Positions 1 to 6,080 of a stretch of DNA of 8,097 bases are shown piece by piece. The stretch's first letter is position 1; the number at the start of each line of letters is the position of its first letter. Made by a program: the position numbers and the translations under genes. Below the pieces are notes generated by a model. The model ran no database searches and was not told the DNA's origin. It saw only the letters and a list, made by a program, of their open reading frames with translations. The DNA comes from Clostridia bacterium (GTDB lineage: Bacteria > Bacillota_A > Clostridia > Christensenellales > Aristaeellaceae). Where the stretch lies: positions 1 through 8,097 of the forward strand of contig JAGCIC010000117.1 of the NCBI GenBank assembly GCA_017648805.1. Reading direction: 5' to 3'.

Positions 1-579
1 CAGCTGCTGCTGGATCCGGCGGATCTCCGTGCGCATCTGTACGCGCAGTTTGGCGTCCAGGTTGGACAGCGGCTCGTCGAACAGCAGCACGCCGGGCTCG
101 GCGATAAGCGCGCGGGCCAGGGCGACCCTTTGCTGCTGTCCGCCGGAGAGCTGGTTGGTGTAGCGGTTTTCCATGCCTTCCAGGCCCACCAGCCTGAGCA
201 TGTCGAACACCCGCTTCTGGATCTCGGGCTTGGGCACCTTGCGCAGCTTGAGGCCGTAGGCCACGTTGTCGAATATGTTCATGTGGGGGAACAGGGCGTA
301 GGACTGGAACACCATGGCCGTGTCCCGCTTGTTGGGGGTCAGGGCGTTCACCGGCTCGCCGCCGATGTATATCTCGCCCGCGTCGGGGCTCTCGAAGCCC
401 GCGATCATTCTGAGCGTAGTGGTCTTGCCGCAGCCGCTGGGGCCCAAAAGCGTCACGAAGCTGCCCGGTTTTATGTCCAGGGTGACGTCGTTTACGGCGT
501 AGAACTCCTTTTTGGTCTTGGGGTCCAGGTAGATCTTATAGATGTGGTCTATAAGCACGCCTTTTTTCTCACTGTTCAT
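1..579 (-). CDS. ABC transporter ATP-binding protein, Fe3+/hexose-phosphate/spermidine-type importer (3' end outside window)
   Basis: This is the cytoplasmic ATPase that powers the importer encoded just upstream; 193 residues are present and the C-terminus runs off the left edge. Visible motifs are Walker [10 protein letters not shown] (46-54), the Q-loop at Q92 in [11 protein letters not shown], the ABC signature LSGGQQQR (144-151) and Walker B VLLFDEP with D168 and E169. The H-loop and any C-terminal regulatory (TOBE-like) domain lie outside, so full length cannot be judged. The sequence type is that of PotA/FbpC/AfuC (CUT1-like) ATPases, usually about 340-370 residues. The ATG at 579 follows an AGGGAGG ribosome site about nine bases upstream and overlaps the permease stop by 11 bases, implying translational coupling and one subunit assembly. 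All catalytic residues in view are intact. The substrate cannot be read from the ATPase. Confidence 0.95.
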   Translation of the reverse strand, partial: MNSEKKGVLIDHIYKIYLDPKTKKEFYAVNDVTLDIKPGSFVTLLGPSGCGKTTTLRMIAGFESPDAGEIYIGGEPVNALTPNKRDTAMVFQSYALFPHMNIFDNVAYGLKLRKVPKPEIQKRVFDMLRLVGLEGMENRYTNQLSGGQQQRVALARALIAEPGVLLFDEPLSNLDAKLRVQMRTEIRRIQQQL

Positions 580-2764
580 TCTTCTGTGCCTCCCTTACGG
601 CGCGGCTGGTGCCGAAGTACTTGATTACCAGGTTCATTATGAGTATGGACGCGTAAACGATCGCTATCAGTATGGTGGCATAGGCGCAGGCGATGCCGAA
701 GGAGCCCTTCTCCGCGTATTCGTTGATGCGGCAGGTTATCAGCAGGTACTTGGGCGTCACCAGCAGTATGACCGCTGAAATGGCGGTGATGGAGCGCACG
801 AAGGTGGTGACGATGCCGCTGAAGAAGCTGTCCTTGATAAGCGGCAGCGTTACGGATGTGAACACCTTTCCGCTGCCCGCGCCCAGGTCATAGGCGCTTT
901 CCTCAATGGATTTGTCTATCTGCCTGAGCGCCGATATGCCGCTGCGGGTACCCACGGGCAGGGAGCGCACCACGAACACGATTATAAGTATCAGCCCGGT
1001 GCCGTATATGCCCTGCATGAAGCCGGTGCGCAGCATGCCGTTGGCGAAGCCCCTTATGAAGCCCACGCCCAGCACCGTGCCGGGCACGGCCATGGCGATC
1101 ATGCTGGTGAACTCGATGAAGCCCTTGGCCTTGAATTTCTTCTTGACCACCAGGTAGCTTATCACCATGGAGAACAGGGCGGTGACGGGGGCGGCGATGA
1201 TGGAGAGTATAAAGCTGTCTTTGAACGCCTTAAAGCCGCTCTCCCTGAACATGTCGCGGTAGTGCACCAGGGACAGGGAGTAGTCCATGCCCCAGAGCTT
1301 GAACAGGCTGCCCAGGGGGATGCAGACGTACATGAGGATAACGAACACGCTCACCGCTATGCACAGCGCGGACAGGGGCCGGGTGACGCTCTTGTCCTCG
1401 ATTAGCATCCTGCCCCGGCTGGCCTTGCCGGTAAGCGTCGCGGCGCTCTTGGCTTCCAGCACGTACTTCTGGATCATGAAGAGTATGAACGTGATGAGCA
1501 GCAGCACCACGGCCATCGCGGCCGCGCCGTGGGTGTCGTAGGTGCCGCCTGTTATGCGCAGGTAGATGGCGGTGGCCAGTGTGTCGGTGGAACCGCCGAT
1601 TATCATGGGGTTGGCGAAGTCAGCCACGGACTCTATGAACGTGACCAGGAACGCGTTGCCCAGGCCCGGCAGCATGAGGGGCAGCGTAACGGTGGTGAAC
1701 ACCTTCCAGCGGCTGGCGCCCATGTCGCGGGCGGCCTCCTCCATGGAGGGGTCTATGTTGTTCAAAAGGCCCTTGAGCATCAGGTAGCACACGGGGAAGA
1801 AAGTGAGCGTCTGCACGATCACTATGCCCTTCACGCCGTAGATGTTGCTGTCGAATATGCCCAGTATCTCGCGGGTGATTATGCCGCTCCTGCCGAACAG
1901 GAGCATCATGCTGAGGCTCAGCACGAAGGGCGGCGACACCACGGGCAGCATGCTCACCACGTCGAACATTTTTTTGAGCACCCGGTTCCTCACCTTTACG
2001 TAGCAGTCCACATAGGCGAACAGGAAACCTATGAACAGCGAGCCGAAACCCGTGAGCAGGCCTATGACCATCGTGTTCCTGAAGGCGTCCTTGAAGCCGA
2101 AGTCCTTGGTGAGGGACGTGAAGGCGCTTAAGTTTATCCTTTTGTTGTCGGAGGCGAAATACAGTTTCAGCGCCGCCTTGGAATGGACCGCGGCCTCATC
2201 CTTGGGCAGGGTCTTGTACATTTGCACTATGAACTCGAGTATGGAGCCCTTGGAGGCGCTCTCCGCTCCCGTGACGGCCTTTTTGTACGCGGAATTGGCG
2301 TCCTTGTACTCTGTGTTGGCGTTATTGTATACCTCGCGCAGCACCTTTACTTCAGGCTCCTCGCGGGGTTTTTCGGCGCCCCGGTCCTTGGCCGCCTGCA
2401 GAGAGGCGTCGTAGGTCTCCTTGAGCCGGTTTTTTATCAGCTCCAGGCGCCCCACGTCGTTTTTTTCATAGTTATAGGCGTCTACCCGGTCTTTTACGTT
2501 CTCGGTGTAATAGGCATTGACCCTGTCCATGCGTCCGTCGGCGGTGACGGAGTCCGCCAGCAGCATGGCGATTGGGTAGACCACAAACAGGGCCAGAAAG
2601 ATGACCAGGAAAATGATGGCCCCCACCATGACCGGGTCGCGGAAGAACTTTTTCCTTTCCAGCGACCTGGCCTGAGAGCTTCTTCTGGCCTTTTTGGCGT
2701 CCTGAGACATCGTGCGCGCCCCATTGGGGGCATCGCCTTTATCCGCTCGTTTAAACAGTGCCAT
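569..2764 (-). CDS. Fused double-domain ABC permease (FbpB/AfuB-type) with a large extracytoplasmic insertion
   Basis: This 731-residue membrane protein forms the translocation pore of the importer; two permease halves are fused in one chain. After a basic cytoplasmic N-terminus (1-44) comes TM1 (about 46-70), then a hydrophilic segment of about 155 residues (71-228), mostly charged and helical-looking (80-165). The first MetI-like domain (about 229-435) carries its EAA loop at 342-365 ([10 protein letters not shown]...LPLMLPG). A second domain (about 464-715) carries its own EAA loop at 621-643 ([10 protein letters not shown]...LPLI). Family members such as FbpB are usually about 500-580 residues, so the extra length lies mainly in the segment after TM1; AfuB-type hexose-phosphate permeases are also longer. 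The start at 2764 follows GGGAGGA eight bases upstream. An ATG at 2773-2771 is too close to that site. A terminator and hairpins separate it from the binding-protein gene, and it overlaps the ATPase gene. The transported substrate is not determined. Confidence 0.93.
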   Translation of the reverse strand: MALFKRADKGDAPNGARTMSQDAKKARRSSQARSLERKKFFRDPVMVGAIIFLVIFLALFVVYPIAMLLADSVTADGRMDRVNAYYTENVKDRVDAYNYEKNDVGRLELIKNRLKETYDASLQAAKDRGAEKPREEPEVKVLREVYNNANTEYKDANSAYKKAVTGAESASKGSILEFIVQMYKTLPKDEAAVHSKAALKLYFASDNKRINLSAFTSLTKDFGFKDAFRNTMVIGLLTGFGSLFIGFLFAYVDCYVKVRNRVLKKMFDVVSMLPVVSPPFVLSLSMMLLFGRSGIITREILGIFDSNIYGVKGIVIVQTLTFFPVCYLMLKGLLNNIDPSMEEAARDMGASRWKVFTTVTLPLMLPGLGNAFLVTFIESVADFANPMIIGGSTDTLATAIYLRITGGTYDTHGAAAMAVVLLLITFILFMIQKYVLEAKSAATLTGKASRGRMLIEDKSVTRPLSALCIAVSVFVILMYVCIPLGSLFKLWGMDYSLSLVHYRDMFRESGFKAFKDSFILSIIAAPVTALFSMVISYLVVKKKFKAKGFIEFTSMIAMAVPGTVLGVGFIRGFANGMLRTGFMQGIYGTGLILIIVFVVRSLPVGTRSGISALRQIDKSIEESAYDLGAGSGKVFTSVTLPLIKDSFFSGIVTTFVRSITAISAVILLVTPKYLLITCRINEYAEKGSFGIACAYATILIAIVYASILIMNLVIKYFGTSRAVREAQKNEQ

Positions 2765-2774
2765 TGTGCATGTC

Positions 2775-2795
2775 CTCCCGGTACGGCTGCGGGAA
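2775..2795 (-). promoter_or_regulatory. Possible hairpin covering the permease ribosome-binding site
   Basis: In the minus-strand transcript, UUCCCG (2795-2790) can pair with CGGGAG (2780-2775), giving six pairs including one G-U, around a nine-base loop. The right arm contains most of the GGGAGGA ribosome site of the permease gene. If formed, it would lower permease translation relative to the binding protein. The stem is short and this reading is an inference. Confidence 0.35.
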
Positions 2796-2798
2796 TAC

Positions 2799-2815
2799 AG
2801 GCCCGGTACGGGCCT
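2799..2815 (-). other. Perfect 7-bp inverted repeat between binding-protein and permease genes
   Basis: AGGCCCG (2799-2805) and CGGGCCT (2809-2815) form a perfect GC-rich stem with a three-base loop. It lies just downstream of the intercistronic terminator in the direction of the transporter transcript. On the minus strand it is not followed by a T-run, so it is not a terminator for this operon. It may protect the 3' or 5' end of processed mRNA. The plus strand has only TCTTTT after the stem and no plus-strand gene ends here. Confidence 0.6.
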
Positions 2816-2823
2816 CTTTTGCT

Positions 2824-2860
2824 AAAAACGCGGGGCCGGAGCGTATCCCCGACCCCGCGT
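2824..2860 (-). terminator. Intrinsic terminator/attenuator after the binding-protein gene
   Basis: On the minus strand, starting about ten bases after the binding-protein stop, ACGCGGGG (2860-2853) pairs perfectly with CCCCGCGT (2835-2828) over 8 bp, followed by TTTTT (2828-2824). The 17-base interior can add a short GGA/TCC stem. This is a standard rho-independent terminator placed inside an operon. Partial readthrough would give much more binding protein than permease and ATPase, a common arrangement for ABC importers. No promoter was seen between it and the permease start. Confidence 0.8.
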
Positions 2861-2870
2861 CCAGGAAAAA

Positions 2871-3986
2871 TTATTCGGTCTTGAAACGGTCGTCAGCGCC
2901 GCCCAGGGCGTTGAGGAACTCATCGCGGTACTTGGTGGTGTTCTCCTTCGCGTCGGCGAAGTCGTAGTCGATCACGTTGTCGGGATCCAGGCCGAAGGGC
3001 TCGATGGCCTTGGGCTGCTCGGCGTTGTTGATCACCAGGAACTGGTAGCTCTCGACGTCGTCGGCCAGTTCGACGCACTCGGGAGACAGGGCGTACTCGA
3101 TCCACAGCTTGGCGGCAGCCTCGTGGGCGCAGCCGTCGAAGATGGCGGTGGAGCCGATCTCGTAGCCGGTGCCCTCCTCGGGGATGACCAGGCTGATGTT
3201 GGTGTAGCCCTTCAGGATCTGGGTGATGCCGTCATGCAGGAAGCCTATGCCGATCACGCACTCGCCGGGGCCCACGTTCTTGCTGGGGCCGCTGCCGCTC
3301 TTGGTGTACTGGCTGATGTTCTTGTCCAGCGCCACCAGGTAGGCGATGCCGTCGTCGTGGCCCTTGAGCTGGATAAGGGTGTTGATGACCAGCTTGGCGG
3401 TGCCCGCGGTGTTGGGGTTGGAGGACCAGATCAGGCCCTTGTACTCTTCCTTGAGCAGGTCGTCCCAGCCCTTGGGGGCTTCAAGGTTCATGCGCTCGAG
3501 CTCCTTGGTGTTGACCATGATGCCCAGGATGCCCTTGTAGATGCCGTACCAGTAACCGTCGGGATCGCGGAAAGCGGGGCCGACCAGGTTCTTGGCGTTG
3601 ACGGCTTCATAGGCCACCAGGTAGCCGTCCTTGGCGGTCTCGTTGTAGGGATCGTTGGTGCCGCCGAACCATACGTCGGCAGAGGGATTGTGGTTTTCCT
3701 CGATGATCTTGCCCTGTACCTGGGTGGTGGACAGGCGCTGATAGCTGGTCTCTATTCCGGTGATCTCATGGAAGTGGTTCACGGCAGCCGCCACATATGC
3801 CTCTTCGGCGCAGCCGTACACTACCAGTTCGCCTTCGGCCTGAGCTTCCTCGATCAGGTCCACCAGGCTGTCGTCGCCGCACAGCAGCTCGGACAGTGCT
3901 TCGGGATCCATGGCGTCCGCGTTGGCGATGGACATCATGCCCAGCGCCAGCACCAGGGCCAGCAGGACAGCAAGCAGTTTCTTCAT
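2871..3986 (-). CDS. Secreted solute-binding protein of an Fe3+/hexose-phosphate/phosphonate-type ABC importer (COG1840-like)
   Basis: This 371-residue protein captures the substrate outside the membrane and delivers it to the permease downstream. Residues 1-23 are a Sec signal peptide (MKKLL basic start, leucine-rich core) with a likely signal peptidase I site after ANA (21-23); there is no lipobox cysteine. Family-typical segments include GELVVYG (52-58), SADVWFGG (102-109), YGIYKGILGIMVNT (147-160), GSGPSKNVGPGE (231-242) and the C-terminal GTGYEIG (272-278). Ferric-binding FbpA proteins have adjacent tyrosines for iron in the region that here reads GFLHDG (248-253), so a phosphorylated sugar or phosphonate is at least as plausible as iron. 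The start at 3986 follows AAGGAG ten bases upstream; an in-frame ATG at 4049 was rejected because it lies upstream of the predicted transcription start at 4034. Isoleucine is almost always ATC here (24 of 26), unlike neighbouring genes, suggesting high expression. Confidence 0.93.
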   Translation of the reverse strand: MKKLLAVLLALVLALGMMSIANADAMDPEALSELLCGDDSLVDLIEEAQAEGELVVYGCAEEAYVAAAVNHFHEITGIETSYQRLSTTQVQGKIIEENHNPSADVWFGGTNDPYNETAKDGYLVAYEAVNAKNLVGPAFRDPDGYWYGIYKGILGIMVNTKELERMNLEAPKGWDDLLKEEYKGLIWSSNPNTAGTAKLVINTLIQLKGHDDGIAYLVALDKNISQYTKSGSGPSKNVGPGECVIGIGFLHDGITQILKGYTNISLVIPEEGTGYEIGSTAIFDGCAHEAAAKLWIEYALSPECVELADDVESYQFLVINNAEQPKAIEPFGLDPDNVIDYDFADAKENTTKYRDEFLNALGGADDRFKTE

Positions 3987-4015
3987 GAAAACGTCGCTCC
4001 TTAGTTTAGTAATGT

Positions 4016-4033
4016 TAAGAGACTTCTCTCTTA
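4016..4033 (-). promoter_or_regulatory. 5'-terminal stem-loop of the transporter mRNA (or operator)
   Basis: On the minus strand a perfect 7-bp inverted repeat, TAAGAGA then loop GAAG then TCTCTTA, begins one base after the predicted transcription start (A at 4034). In RNA it would be a hairpin at the very 5' end of the binding-protein message, about 30 bases before the start codon. Such hairpins often stabilise transcripts. As DNA, the same palindrome at +2 to +19 could be a repressor operator. Sequence alone does not separate these. Confidence 0.6.
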
Positions 4034-4040
4034 TGGGAAT

Positions 4041-4069
4041 ATTATACAATGGTTAAGTGGGTTTGTCAA
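4041..4069 (-). promoter_or_regulatory. Consensus sigma70/sigmaA promoter of the ABC transporter operon
   Basis: On the minus strand, TTGACA (4069-4064) and TATAAT (4046-4041) both match consensus perfectly with a 17-bp spacer (4063-4047). The predicted start is A at 4034, giving a leader of 48 bases before the binding-protein ATG. It lies between the LOG-family gene and the binding-protein gene, so the transporter need not depend on readthrough. Such strength suggests high or tightly repressed expression. Confidence 0.9.
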
Positions 4070-4109
4070 TGATAAGGAACCGCCGCGGGCGCCCCGGGAG
4101 ACGGGCATG

Positions 4110-4643
4110 TCATTCGCCGAAGAACCCGTCCAGTTCTTCCGTGCTTTTCAGAAAGCCCACCTGTGAAAAGTATGCTTTCTCCCCGAAGCCGTTGTCGAGT
4201 ATGCTCTCGAACGCGGCTTTGAGTTTCGCGTAATAGCCCAGGGTGTCGAAAAACGCCACCTTGCCCCTGACCAGGTCCAGGCTCTTGAGGCTCAGCACTT
4301 CCGTCACTTCGTCAAAGGTGCCCAGCCCCCCGGGCAGGGCGATAAAGCCGTCCGAAAGGCGGATCATCTCGCTGCGCCGGTCCGCCATATCCTTTGTGAA
4401 TATGACGCGGCTCAAGCGGGGGTTCTGCCGCGACAGGATCTCGTCTATCTGCGGTATCACGCCTATCACCTCGCCGCCCGCGTCCAGGCAGCCTGAGGCG
4501 ACCCGGCCCATCAGCCCGGTATTTGAGCCGCCGTATACCAGCGTATGCCCGCGGCTGCCTATCCATCTGCCCACTTCGTAGGCGTCGCGAGCGAAGGCGG
4601 GGTCGCTGCCGGGGCGGGATGCGCAGTAGACCGCTATGTTCAT
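4110..4643 (-). CDS. LOG-family (TIGR00730) nucleoside-5'-monophosphate phosphoribohydrolase-like protein
   Basis: This 177-residue cytoplasmic Rossmann-fold protein belongs to the Lonely-guy/TIGR00730 family, whose characterised members cleave cytokinin riboside 5'-monophosphate or AMP-like nucleotides to free base and ribose 5-phosphate. Visible features are the N-terminal strand MNIAVYCAS (1-9), the nucleotide loop YGGSNTGLMG (37-46), the DMADRRSEM segment (85-93) with R89 matching the conserved LOG arginine, and the signature LPGGLGTFDE (103-112) with E112 at the catalytic glutamate position. Length and motifs are normal for the family. The start at 4643 follows GGAGG seven bases upstream. 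It is divergently transcribed from the plus-strand operon out of a promoter sharing -35 sequence with it. Its stop lies 41 bases upstream of the transporter promoter with no clear terminator, so readthrough into the transporter operon is possible. In bacteria its true role is often unknown, perhaps nucleotide salvage. Confidence 0.9.
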   Translation of the reverse strand: MNIAVYCASRPGSDPAFARDAYEVGRWIGSRGHTLVYGGSNTGLMGRVASGCLDAGGEVIGVIPQIDEILSRQNPRLSRVIFTKDMADRRSEMIRLSDGFIALPGGLGTFDEVTEVLSLKSLDLVRGKVAFFDTLGYYAKLKAAFESILDNGFGEKAYFSQVGFLKSTEELDGFFGE

Positions 4644-4669
4644 GGTGTTTCCTCCGTGCGTTTTCCTAT

Positions 4670-4698
4670 ATTCTACTCCATATATCCGTTTTTGACAA
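4670..4698 (-). promoter_or_regulatory. Promoter of the LOG-family gene, overlapping the divergent promoter
   Basis: On the minus strand, TTGTCA (4698-4693, 5 of 6 consensus) and TAGAAT (4675-4670, 5 of 6) are spaced by 17 bp (4692-4676). The predicted start is near 4663, about 20 bases before the ATG at 4643. Its -35 box lies on the same bases as the -35 box of the plus-strand promoter. It is weaker in consensus than its partner. Confidence 0.7.
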
Positions 4699-4720
4699 TA
4701 ACGGCGGTTTGTGATATAAT
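4692..4720 (+). promoter_or_regulatory. Consensus extended -10 promoter of the plus-strand operon
   Basis: TTGACA (4692-4697) and TATAAT (4715-4720) are both perfect with a 17-bp spacer, and TGA immediately before the -10 box gives an extended -10 element. The predicted start is near 4727-4728, so the leader is only about 10-14 bases and the ribosome site GGAGG (4732-4736) lies almost at the 5' end of the mRNA. It is the only promoter seen for the genes running to the right edge. Confidence 0.9.
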
Positions 4721-4740
4721 TAACTCCAAATGGAGGAATG

Positions 4741-5184
4741 ATGAAGAAGCTTTCGATAGTGTTGCTCGCGGTCGCGCTTCTGTGCGCGCTGGCGGTGGCG
4801 TTTTACGCCGTAACCAGCGTGATCAGGACCGAAGCCGACGTGAAAATATCCCCTGCCGCCGCCCGCGCGGAGGACTTCGTGCGCCTTAAGGGCGAGGAGG
4901 CGCTGGGCAGTATAGGCGACTACTATTTCGCTGACGTCACGGTGAAGATGATCAGCTATTCACCCTTTTCCGCCCAGTGGGTCACGCTTACGGTAGATCC
5001 GCTGCCGGAGGACGAGGCGCTGCTTTACCAGAACGTGGGGCCGGCGGACATAGAGAGCGTGGGCAGCGGCACGCTCAGCGTGACCGTGCTCACCCGCGAC
5101 CCCGGCCCCGCAAGGAGCGTAAAGGTGGATTATTACATACTGGGCAGGTATCACCAGGTCAAGGCGAAAGCCGCCGGCAACTGA
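4741..5184 (+). CDS. Unrecognised small membrane-anchored or secreted protein, first gene of the operon
   Basis: I do not recognise a family for this 147-residue protein. A basic MKK start is followed by a hydrophobic segment (about 4-28), either an uncleaved anchor or a Sec signal; the only cysteine there (C15) is not in a good lipobox context. The remainder (about 30-147) is a soluble extracytoplasmic domain with alternating hydrophobic residues typical of beta strands, for example DYYFADVTVKMISYS (60-74), WVTLTVDPLP (79-88), GTLSVTVLTRDPG (109-121) and SVKVDYYILG (125-134). There are no obvious catalytic motifs or repeats. Two adjacent ATGs exist at 4738 and 4741; the second is preferred because GGAGG (4732-4736) is only one base from the first and four from the second. 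It is transcribed from the consensus promoter just upstream and ends 38 bases before the TIM-barrel gene. Codon pattern suggests a real gene. Function is unknown. Confidence 0.8.
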   Translation: MKKLSIVLLAVALLCALAVAFYAVTSVIRTEADVKISPAAARAEDFVRLKGEEALGSIGDYYFADVTVKMISYSPFSAQWVTLTVDPLPEDEALLYQNVGPADIESVGSGTLSVTVLTRDPGPARSVKVDYYILGRYHQVKAKAAGN

Positions 5185-5222
5185 GAGTAAATACGATCCC
5201 ACAACATGAAAGGAATAAAAAT

Positions 5223-6080
5223 ATGAAGATCGCGGTATCGAGCTACAGCTTTTCCCAGGCCCTGAACGACGGGCGCATGAACATGATGGACGTTATCCCC
5301 ACCGCCCGGAAGATGGGTTACGAGGGCGTGGAGATAGTGCGCGGCGGCCAGTCCCGCGAGGAGATGCTGGCGCTGGCGGGGGAACTGGAAAAGCAGTCCC
5401 GTGACGAGGGCATCCCCATAATCGCCTACATGGTGGGCGCGGATTTCCTGAAGAACGGGCTGGATAAACAGGTCGATATGCTGAAGACCGAACTGGAAGT
5501 GGCCGCGCGGCTGAACACCAAGCGCATGCGCCACGATTCCACCGCCGGCAGGGACGCGGACGGCAGGCAGTTTACCGTAGAGGAGGCGCTGCCCATAGTG
5601 GCGGAAGGCTACCGCCGGGTCACCGAGTACGCCGCGGGGCTGGGCATCCACACCATGATAGAGAACCACGGCTACTTCTTCCAGCATTCAAGCCGTGTGA
5701 AGAAGCTGATCGAGGCCGTCGGGCACCCCAACTTCGGCTGGCTGGTGGACATGGGCAACTTCATGTGCGCGGACGAGAAGGGCGAGGACGCCCTTAAGGT
5801 GGCCGCTCCCATGGCGGTGCACGCCCACGCCAAGGACTTCTTCTTCAAGGCCGCGGGTGAGTACGTTCCGCCCCAGGGCTGGTTCGGCACCGCGGGCGGC
5901 AATCACCTGCGCGGCGCCATAATCGGCCACGGCGTGGTGAACGTGCCGGGGTGCCTGAAGCTTTTGAAGGACGCGGGCTACGACCACTGGCTGAGCGTGG
6001 AGTTCGAGGGCATGGAGGACTGCATAAAGGCGCTGGAGTACGACCTTAGCAACCTTAAGGGAATGCTCGAACAGTGCTGA
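5223..6080 (+). CDS. Xylose-isomerase-like TIM-barrel sugar phosphate isomerase/epimerase
   Basis: This 285-residue cytoplasmic protein belongs to the AP_endonuc_2/xylose-isomerase-like TIM-barrel superfamily, which includes hydroxypyruvate isomerases, ketose 3-epimerases and inosose dehydratases. Candidate metal ligands are at the usual strand ends: E147 in MIENHG, D176 in LVDMGN, H202 in VHAHAKDF and E260 in SVEFEG. The GHG segment at 235-237 and the N-terminal strand MKIAVSSYSF (1-10) also fit. Length is typical, and all four ligands are present, so it is probably an active divalent-metal enzyme. The reading frame is open further upstream, but the ATG at 5223 has AAGGA (5210-5214) eight bases away and starts the first barrel strand. 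Its exact sugar substrate cannot be read. Its stop overlaps the start of trmO by seven bases. A link with the nearby transporter through sugar phosphates is conceivable but unsupported beyond proximity. Confidence 0.9.
   Translation: MKIAVSSYSFSQALNDGRMNMMDVIPTARKMGYEGVEIVRGGQSREEMLALAGELEKQSRDEGIPIIAYMVGADFLKNGLDKQVDMLKTELEVAARLNTKRMRHDSTAGRDADGRQFTVEEALPIVAEGYRRVTEYAAGLGIHTMIENHGYFFQHSSRVKKLIEAVGHPNFGWLVDMGNFMCADEKGEDALKVAAPMAVHAHAKDFFFKAAGEYVPPQGWFGTAGGNHLRGAIIGHGVVNVPGCLKLLKDAGYDHWLSVEFEGMEDCIKALEYDLSNLKGMLEQC

Noticed and set aside
1529..2131. Plus-strand open frame of 200 codons opposite the permease gene
   Set aside because: Composition is rich in H, E, A, Q and G, typical of antisense frames, and there is no promoter or ribosome site.
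2799..2820. Plus-strand terminator (stem plus TCTTTT)
   Set aside because: No plus-strand gene ends near it; the T-run is short and the neighbouring genes are all on the minus strand.
3123..4004. Long plus-strand open frame opposite the binding-protein gene
   Set aside because: It is the antisense shadow of a strong gene in GC-rich DNA: it lacks a ribosome site, and its low-complexity A/G/V/L/D/H composition mirrors the sense codons.
3987..4049. Upstream ATG extending the binding protein by 21 residues
   Set aside because: It would place a polar stretch before the signal peptide, and the codon lies upstream of the predicted transcription start at 4034.
4064..4080. Possible Fur box near the transporter promoter (TTATCATTGACAA on the minus strand)
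   Set aside because: Only one half-site resembles the Fur consensus and most of the rest is the -35 hexamer; no palindrome of the expected 19-bp form is present.
4081..4106. GC-rich palindromic stretch (CCGCGG, GGGCGCCC, CCCGGG) after the LOG gene as a terminator
   Set aside because: Several overlapping short palindromes exist, but no T-run follows in either direction and no single stable stem is evident.
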